From: Saururus chinensis | Taxonomy: Eukaryota; Streptophyta; Magnoliopsida; Piperales; Saururaceae | Length of the DNA stretch: 64,000 bases | Assembly (NCBI GenBank): GCA_035235625.1 | Contig: CP141141.1 | Coordinates: 6,128,968 to 6,192,967 of the forward strand | Direction of reading: 5' to 3' | In this document: piece after piece, positions 63,261 to 64,000 of the stretch | Layout of the letters: every line of letters starts with the position of its first letter | How positions within the stretch are numbered: position 1 is the stretch's first letter | The notes under the pieces: model-generated | What the model was told of the DNA's origin: nothing | Databases searched by the model: none | Seen by the model: the letters and a program-made list of their open reading frames with translations, nothing else | Made by a program: the position numbers and the translations under genes

Positions 63261-63488
63261 GATGTATCCTATTCTCATGCTTATCTTTCACCCTATATTC
63301 ATTATAGATCAAAGTTTAAATAAATATTTGGTCATATGCATATTATATGTATATTTTTGCCTTATTTTGGTAATCAAAATAATATCAAGTGATGTGTAAT
63401 TTTGAATCAAAGTAGTACATGTATATTGCTGAAAATCACATGTTGAAGATAAATCAAAACACAAAGACTTAAGAAGTGTTTTAAGAGA

Positions 63489-63512
63489 TAAAACACACAC
63501 ACACACACACGC
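63489..63512. repeat. CA microsatellite
   Basis: An ACACAC run after GATAAAA, with further CACACA phrases to about 63540. Confidence 0.9.
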
Positions 63513-63540
63513 ATGTCATACACACACAAACACACTCACA

Positions 63541-64000
63541 CTTAAGAATGATAGGATTTATCATATAAGAGTGTAGAAAGAAAATGAGTGAAAATGCACA
63601 AGTATACAAGTTCTTCATTTATGATCAATCACGGTTGAAACAAGATCGATCGAACATGAATTGTTTCTTGGTGTTGTAGCAATAATGTAGTAGGTTACTA
63701 TAGAAGTACCTTATCACCTATCGATCAAGGTATTATAGCCAGTTAATGTAGCGAACAATTGATTAGTTAATGTAGCGATTGATCAGTTATACATGATTTT
63801 CCATAAGATAGGTCATTTTGAGTAGAACTTTGTCTATTGAAAGTCTAACACCTAACTATATAAGGGGTGTTTGGATGTGGTAAAATACAAGTAGGAGCCA
63901 AAAAAAGTTAGAAAGAGATTTGTGATTCTTCTCTAGAATACTTTGAGCAATTAGTGCATTCATGACTATTGTTCATTGAAAGATTTATTAAAAAGAGGTG
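63541..64000. other. Unassigned right edge
   Basis: AT-rich; no gene or bounded repeat recognised. A TATATAAGGGGTGTTTGG-like phrase near 63858 could be a promoter or LTR piece, but nothing supports a call. Confidence 0.4.

Overview
This is a nuclear window from a flowering plant: AT-rich, with GT-AG introns, pentatricopeptide and GDSL-lipase families, and dense plant-type transposons (LTR retroelements, MULE, hAT, Stowaway MITEs). The sequence does not let me name the species. Three host genes look intact: a single-exon mitochondrial-type PPR gene (3758-5200, minus), the cytosolic chaperonin subunit gene CCT2/TCP-1 beta (11405-24470, plus, 11 coding exons, 527 codons) and a GDSL esterase/lipase gene (51367-54959, plus, 5 exons, 364 codons). 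I assembled the last two exon by exon; both keep an open frame and canonical splice sites across every junction.

Layout. 1-7.4 kb: AT-rich flank, a small foldback repeat, the PPR gene, and an isolated short ORF that may be an exon. 7.4-11.35 kb: the promoter and leader of CCT2 occur twice, as near-identical inverted arms facing outward, with a 573-bp tandem duplication between them. 11.4-24.5 kb: CCT2, whose 7.1-kb intron 8 carries a decayed 3.7-kb hAT transposon. 25.8-48.4 kb: a stacked transposon district with no host gene recognised. It holds an LTR fragment split by a non-autonomous hAT, a long-TIR MULE split by two LTRs, a Stowaway MITE, a 993-bp solo LTR, and a 4.5-kb solo LTR split by a second, inverted copy of itself. 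48.4-55 kb: flank and the GDSL gene, with MITE-like sequences in three introns. 55.8-57.7 kb: a pyrimidine-rich tandem repeat and a broken LRR (PGIP-like) gene. 58-61.6 kb: a 3.6-kb solo LTR. 61.6-64 kb: remnants of a copia-type polyprotein and a CA microsatellite.

The most informative structure is the insertion stack. I resolved target-site duplications (TSDs) for most elements: 5 bp for the LTRs, 9 bp for the MULE, 8 bp for the hATs. These give a relative order of insertion and show that the large repeats are solo LTRs, not the two ends of one retrotransposon. One LTR family (about 4.5-4.7 kb, three copies) is unusually long and carries several minisatellites, including a hairpin-forming one whose copy number differs between copies (7, 7, 2). 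No bacterial-type operon, CRISPR array, rRNA or convincing tRNA was seen. Nothing here is clearly a new biological system; the inverted promoter duplication and the long minisatellite-bearing LTR family most deserve follow-up.
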